NCBI GenBank assembly: GCA_002762705.1
Contig: PCVE01000133.1
Location: 1 to 9,285, forward strand
Reading direction: 5' to 3'
From: Candidatus Woesearchaeota archaeon CG11_big_fil_rev_8_21_14_0_20_43_8
Lineage (GTDB): Archaea; Nanobdellota; Nanobdellia; Woesearchaeales; CG08-08-20-14
DNA length: 9,285 nucleotides
The position numbers were made by a program, and so were the translations under genes. Below are positions 6,245 through 9,285 of the stretch, piece after piece. The first letter of the stretch is position 1, and the number at the start of each line of letters is the position of its first letter. Below the pieces are notes generated by a model. It did no database searches. It saw only the letters and a list, made by a program, of their open reading frames with translations, and was not told the DNA's origin.

Positions 6245-7168
6245 ATGAAGATCCGGATCGCACTTGGGAGCGCAATTCTGCTTGGTCTGAAAGATGGCAA
6301 GCTTGATGAAAAGCCATCCACAGTACATCTCTTGCTGACGGATGAGAGAAGATGCAGTCATGATTGCTCTTTCTGTGCGCAGGCAAGGAACTCAAACGCG
6401 GATTCAGACCTTCTATCGCGTGTGACCTGGCCGGAATTTGGATTGAATCAGATAATCGACTCGATGAAGGATGCAAAGCGGATATGTCTGCAGGTGGTCG
6501 ATGCCGAAAGAACGAAAGACATGGTGCTAGAAGTCCTAAGAAAATTAAAAATCATCTCTTTACCCATAAGTGTCAGCCTAAGGACTTTTGACAAAGGATA
6601 TGTCGATGATCTATTCAAGGTGGGGGCGAATCGTGTCTGCATCGCATTGGATGCGGCCTGTCCATCATTATATTCCATCATGAAAGGCGGGAGTTTCGAT
6701 CATTGCATGAATCTTCTTCTGCTCCTCGCAAACAGATATCCTGGGAAGATCAGCACGCACCTTATTATCGGACTCGGCGAGACAGAAGCGGATGTCATAG
6801 CAGTTATGCGCCGTCTTCATAAAGCTGGCATCACAGTCGCGCTTTTCGCTTTCACACCCATAAAAGGCACTGCTCTTTGCGCATCTCCAAAACCAGATCA
6901 CACTTATTTCCGTCGGATACAGCTTGCGCGATGGTTGATCTGGAATGATGAAGACAATATTGTTATCGATGATGAATCAGTGGTCTTCGATATCGACAAA
7001 GAGACGGTAAGGAAGCACATCGCGGATATTGTCCAGACATCTGGTTGCGATGGCTGTAATCGTCCTTTCTATAACGAAAGTCCGCGCGAAAGGCCATATA
7101 ATTACGCATCACTGCCTGATAAGAAGACACTTGATGAAGAGACAGAAGATCTGCTTGGTTCTATCTGA
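6245..7168 (+). CDS. Biotin-synthase-like radical SAM protein, probable archaeal LipS1/LipS2-type lipoyl synthase
   Basis: The 307-residue product carries CSHDCSFC (C37, C41, C44), the CxxxCxxC ligands of the radical SAM 4Fe-4S cluster, followed by AQAR. SLPISVSLRTFDKGYVDDLF (105-124) and HLIIGLGETEADV (172-184) are barrel signatures shared with biotin synthase relatives. The C-terminal SGCDGCNRPFYNESP (266-280), with C268 and C271, is typical of the archaeal proteins first annotated as biotin synthases and later shown in Thermococcus to act as the paired lipoyl synthase LipS1/LipS2. I cannot tell which partner this resembles; the other partner and lipoyl-carrying proteins are not in the window. 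The family call is firm; the lipoylation role is inferred. The ATG at 6245 lacks a clear ribosome site. The 3' end overlaps the convergent site-2 protease gene by eight bases. Confidence 0.82.
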   Translation: MKIRIALGSAILLGLKDGKLDEKPSTVHLLLTDERRCSHDCSFCAQARNSNADSDLLSRVTWPEFGLNQIIDSMKDAKRICLQVVDAERTKDMVLEVLRKLKIISLPISVSLRTFDKGYVDDLFKVGANRVCIALDAACPSLYSIMKGGSFDHCMNLLLLLANRYPGKISTHLIIGLGETEADVIAVMRRLHKAGITVALFAFTPIKGTALCASPKPDHTYFRRIQLARWLIWNDEDNIVIDDESVVFDIDKETVRKHIADIVQTSGCDGCNRPFYNESPRERPYNYASLPDKKTLDEETEDLLGSI

Positions 7169-8360
7169 TAAAATTATATAAAAGCGGGATGAGTATCAGT
7201 GCAAGGAATGTTAATGACACATATTTGAAGGCCGCTTTTGCGATCTTTTGTGAGAAATATTTTTCAAAGATTACTTTCATCATCCGTCCGCCATCAAGCG
7301 GTCCAAGCGGCGCCAGATTGAAGAGTCCAATGCCAAGATTGAGCAGGAACAGCCAATAAAAGAGGCCGACAATCCACAATAATCCTTTTGGTAATATGTT
7401 GCCGACCTTATCAGAAACGCTTGGCTTTATACCCGTGCTCTGTATGACATTCACACCAAGGTAAGATCTAGATGTATTATCTGGGTGTGTCGATAGTTTC
7501 GGATAATAAACAGTTTCCTTATATTTTTTATCTTTCTTGTTTTCAGTCTTGATAGAGATTGTCTCTCCAGGTTTCACATCATCAAGAGAATCAATGAAAC
7601 TGGATATATCATTTATATCTGTGCCTTGAATGGAGATTATCGTCTCATCTATATTCATGCCAGCCATCGCAGCAGGTTGTCCGTCTGTGATCGCGGTTAT
7701 TGTGACTCCATTTGATTCGATGACCGATCCTGCGGCTGGTGTCAATGCATAGAACAGGAGACCAAGACAGATGAATGCAAGTATGATGTTCGAGAATGGT
7801 CCTGCCGCAAAGACGGATAATTGCTCTTTTAAGGTTTTCTTTGCCAGCTTTTTATCATCCGGTTCGACGAATGCTGCTGGTATGATCGGTATAAGTATGC
7901 ATAAGAAAGCAAAGCCGCTTGATTTTACTGGTATTTTATGGAGTTTTGCGACCACTCCATGCGAAAATTCATGTACGATGGCGATAATGAATATGCATAA
8001 TATCCAATACATGATCGGCACATGGATAGCGCCTTTGACATCGAATGGCAGCACCAGAGCGACACCTGGGACTGTCGACGCGACAAAGAATGTCTTGATA
8101 AAATTATCTATAAGTGAATATGCTATGAAACACATACCGATGAATCCCATGAATATGCCGGATGTGGCGAGAGTGCCCAAGATTCGTGGATATCTTTTCG
8201 CAAGTCCATCCATCTCTTTTAATCCGAGCTTTGTCCTGTATAAAAACATATAGAGCACTGGATAGAGAATTTTCTGTATACGTAGCTTCTTTCGTTTAAG
8301 ATATAGGAATCCAATGAGGAAAATAAAGAAAAATAGAGTCAACAATGTCTCATATTTCAT
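7161..8360 (-). CDS. Site-2 protease family (M50) intramembrane zinc metalloprotease with PDZ domain
   Basis: The 399-residue protein should cut membrane-anchored substrates within the bilayer. Zinc ligands are in HEFSHG (H130, E131, H134), inside a hydrophobic helix, and the third ligand is in the LDGGRM motif (D356). FAAGPFSN (184-191) is a further S2P signature. A PDZ domain spans about 213-285 (SNGVTITAITDGQPAAMAGM, then GTDIND). I count about six to eight hydrophobic segments, including one at the very N-terminus (about 4-20) followed by the basic stretch KRKKLRIQK. The ATG at 8360 forms an ATGA overlap with the L40e stop, so I prefer it; the frame extends to an ATG at 8405, but the extra 15 residues lie inside the L40e gene and look unrelated. 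It is the third gene of the aIF5A-L40e operon. Its substrate is unknown. Confidence 0.92.
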   Translation of the reverse strand: MKYETLLTLFFFIFLIGFLYLKRKKLRIQKILYPVLYMFLYRTKLGLKEMDGLAKRYPRILGTLATSGIFMGFIGMCFIAYSLIDNFIKTFFVASTVPGVALVLPFDVKGAIHVPIMYWILCIFIIAIVHEFSHGVVAKLHKIPVKSSGFAFLCILIPIIPAAFVEPDDKKLAKKTLKEQLSVFAAGPFSNIILAFICLGLLFYALTPAAGSVIESNGVTITAITDGQPAAMAGMNIDETIISIQGTDINDISSFIDSLDDVKPGETISIKTENKKDKKYKETVYYPKLSTHPDNTSRSYLGVNVIQSTGIKPSVSDKVGNILPKGLLWIVGLFYWLFLLNLGIGLFNLAPLGPLDGGRMMKVIFEKYFSQKIAKAAFKYVSLTFLALILIPLLYNFIR

Positions 8361-8518
8361 TTTTTCTTCTTTACACGAAGCGCTTTGCTCTTGCATTTCC
8401 TGCAACGCACTTTTCCTCTAAGCACTTTCATGTTATGAGCTCTTATCTTCTTTTTGCATACTCTGCATACAAAGATATTCTGGAAGAGCCTTGCACCTGC
8501 TTCTGGGAATTTGACCAT
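8357..8518 (-). CDS. rpl40e: Ribosomal protein L40e (eL40)
   Basis: This short gene encodes 53 residues beginning MVKFPEAGARLFQNIFVC. A zinc ribbon is formed by C18xxC21 and C39xxC42, and the chain is very basic, ending RVKKKK. Sequence, length and the cysteine spacing are those of archaeal L40e, a late-assembling protein of the large ribosomal subunit. The archaeal form lacks the ubiquitin fusion found in eukaryotes. The ATG at 8518 follows the aIF5A stop after one base, and GAGGGT at the end of the aIF5A gene can serve as its ribosome site. Its stop overlaps the protease start (ATGA). Translational coupling across all three genes is likely. Confidence 0.93.
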   Translation of the reverse strand: MVKFPEAGARLFQNIFVCRVCKKKIRAHNMKVLRGKVRCRKCKSKALRVKKKK

Positions 8519-8519
8519 T

Positions 8520-8918
8520 TCAACTACCCTCGCTCTTGATCTGTTTCATTATTCTCTCACTAAGGATGACCCAATAAAGCACAGTGGCTCCAGAATCTAC
8601 TTTTCCTGTGAGTTCTTCAGGTATCTTGAGATCGAATGTCTCATATGTCTCATCATCCATGACGTTCGCCATATCTCCTGTGACTGATAGCACCTGGGCA
8701 TTCCTCTTATCAATAAGCGGGACTTCCAGCTGATCATGTCCAGGGACAATGATGTTTCTTTTCTTATCATCAAGCAACCCGACTGCAGTGATATTGCATT
8801 TTGCATGACCGTGCTTGCCTGGCCTTGATATCTTTATATCAACAACCTTGCATGCTACACCATCTATTACGATAGTTGTGCCTGGCTTTGCGCTTGTTGC
8901 TGTGACATGTTTTGACAT
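8520..8918 (-). CDS. eif5a: Translation factor aIF5A (hypusine-containing)
   Basis: The 132-residue protein has the aIF5A layout: an N-terminal SH3-like domain with the hypusine loop SRPGKHGHAK (31-40), then a C-terminal OB-fold. Lys35 is the expected site of deoxyhypusine or hypusine modification. The factor binds the ribosomal E site, relieves stalling at poorly reactive peptides such as proline runs, and helps termination. The start at 8918 is supported by GGTGGT a few bases upstream and by a TATA box about 40 bases upstream. It heads the operon with L40e and the site-2 protease. The modifying enzyme, deoxyhypusine synthase, is not in the window. Confidence 0.96.
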   Translation of the reverse strand: MSKHVTATSAKPGTTIVIDGVACKVVDIKISRPGKHGHAKCNITAVGLLDDKKRNIIVPGHDQLEVPLIDKRNAQVLSVTGDMANVMDDETYETFDLKIPEELTGKVDSGATVLYWVILSERIMKQIKSEGS

Positions 8919-8920
8919 TC

Positions 8921-8963
8921 TGATACCACCTTCTTCCTCTTTTATATTATAATATATAAATAC
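8921..8963 (-). promoter_or_regulatory. TATA box and ribosome-binding site of the aIF5A-L40e-protease operon
   Basis: On the minus strand gtatttatatatt (8951-8963) is a strong TATA box, placing the transcript start near 8932. The ribosome site reads AAGGTGGT, close to the ATG at 8918. A short leader carrying a good ribosome site fits a highly expressed translation operon. A plus-strand promoter lies back-to-back at 8986-8996. Confidence 0.65.
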
Positions 8964-8985
8964 TTTTATTGGGTAGGAAAGTATC

Positions 8986-8996
8986 TATATATAAAT
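8986..8996 (+). promoter_or_regulatory. TATA box directed toward the candidate non-coding RNA
   Basis: The tatatataaat element, preceded by the purine-rich stretch ggaaag (possible BRE), is a good archaeal TATA box on the plus strand. At 24-27 bases downstream it predicts a transcript start near 9010-9018. This coincides with the 5' edge of the closing helix of the candidate RNA. No open reading frame follows, so the promoter is best explained by an RNA gene. Confidence 0.55.
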
Positions 8997-9009
8997 TTGT
9001 CGGATTCAA

Positions 9010-9246
9010 GGGCCCTGTAGAAAGTCGCTTTGTCTGGATATATTCTCTTTTAGCTGGGCACACTGACCCTGCCCTCTGGTCAGCGTGCGTTTCATGCCCC
9101 AGCTAGATAATCCACAGATGTATGAGATATTAAAAATCGTGGGGGCAGACAGTGATCGGACCGCTTAGGCGGTCGGGACTCTGCACATAGGGGAATATGA
9201 AAACAGATGAGGCATAAATCATCAAAACAGGACTTTCTACAAAGCC
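9010..9246 (+). ncRNA. Candidate structured non-coding RNA (unassigned)
   Basis: No protein gene occupies 8919-9285, but six mutually compatible helices can be drawn by hand. P1 closes the ends: GGC 9011-9013 with GCC 9244-9246, then TGTAGAAAGTC 9016-9026 with GACTTTCTACA 9231-9241. P2 pairs 9040-9049 with 9189-9198 (ten pairs, two of them G-U). Inside P2 are hairpins 9052-9104 (AGCTGGG/CCCAGCT base, TGACC/GGTCA tip), 9112-9142 (CCAC-GAT/ATC-GTGG) and 9145-9184 (GCAGA/TCTGC base, GACCGC/GCGGTC tip with loop TTAG). A last small hairpin, GATGA/TCATC, is at 9206-9223. GC-rich stems in an AT-richer spacer and the TATA box at 8986-8996 support a plus-strand RNA gene. It does not match SRP RNA, 5S rRNA or tRNA, and lacks RNase P core motifs. 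The 3' end is undefined. A transposon-like inverted-repeat element is the main alternative. Confidence 0.5.
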
Positions 9247-9285
9247 ATTAATTCCGGCTAATGTGAAACCCTCTTCTAGAATACA

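Noticed and set aside
8345..8405. Longer start of the site-2 protease at 8405.
   Set aside because: The added 15 residues are read from the L40e coding region in another frame; the ATGA overlap at 8360 gives a cleaner start.
9016..9241. Resemblance of the candidate RNA to RNase P RNA (GAAAGTC near the 5' end, AGATGA and ACAG before GACTT at the 3' end).
   Set aside because: The P4-like helix is a plain perfect duplex without the bulged U, there is no room for P1-P3 upstream of the predicted start, and the conserved specificity-domain motifs are not seen. A covariance-model search would settle this.
9011..9246. A small transposon-like element bounded by the 11-base inverted repeats TGTAGAAAGTC.
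   Set aside because: No target-site duplication is visible at the borders, and the additional nested helices plus a correctly placed TATA box fit an RNA gene better. It remains the main alternative.
1..9285. tRNA, rRNA genes, CRISPR arrays or insertion sequences.
   Set aside because: No tRNA T-arm and acceptor combination, spaced direct repeats or transposase-like frame was found by eye on either strand.

Overview
The window reads as archaeal chromosome, about 40-45% G+C by eye. The archaeal signs are an aIF5A with the hypusine loop, ribosomal protein L40e, a cis-prenyltransferase with the DGNRR signature, a CDKAL1-type tRNA methylthiotransferase, a biotin-synthase-like radical SAM protein of the archaeal LipS1/LipS2 type, TATA boxes about 25 bases before start codons, and a mix of leaderless and GGTG-type ribosome sites. 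Compact spacing, overlapping genes and a PEP-synthase-domain protein with an added acidic tract suggest a DPANN lineage (Woesearchaeota-like). That placement is inference; no rRNA is present to fix it.

Layout: (1) Positions 1-2775, minus strand: a tRNA methylthiotransferase overlaps uppS by four bases (ATGA). After a short gap with its own TATA box comes a family-2 glycosyltransferase that runs off the left edge. The lipid-carrier enzyme and the glycosyltransferase fit a surface-glycan role; the tRNA enzyme may share only the transcript. (2) Positions 2858-4996, plus strand: a 712-residue protein made of a PEP-synthase-type ATP-grasp domain, a roughly 110-residue Asp/Glu/Ser tract built from tandem DNA duplications, and a small helical C-terminal domain. 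(3) Positions 5003-5659, minus strand: a SAM methyltransferase, convergent with the previous gene. (4) Positions 5793-7168, plus strand: a small Gly/Cys-repeat protein, a T-rich stretch, then the LipS-like radical SAM protein. (5) Positions 7161-8918, minus strand: a tight operon aIF5A, L40e, site-2 protease. (6) Positions 8919-9285: no protein gene, but a plus-strand TATA box followed by about 240 bases that fold into a closed, multi-branched structure, proposed here as a structured non-coding RNA.

The most novel items are the candidate RNA at about 9010-9246, the ATP-grasp/acidic-tract protein, and the Gly/Cys-repeat protein beside the radical SAM gene. The housekeeping genes are ordinary for an archaeon.
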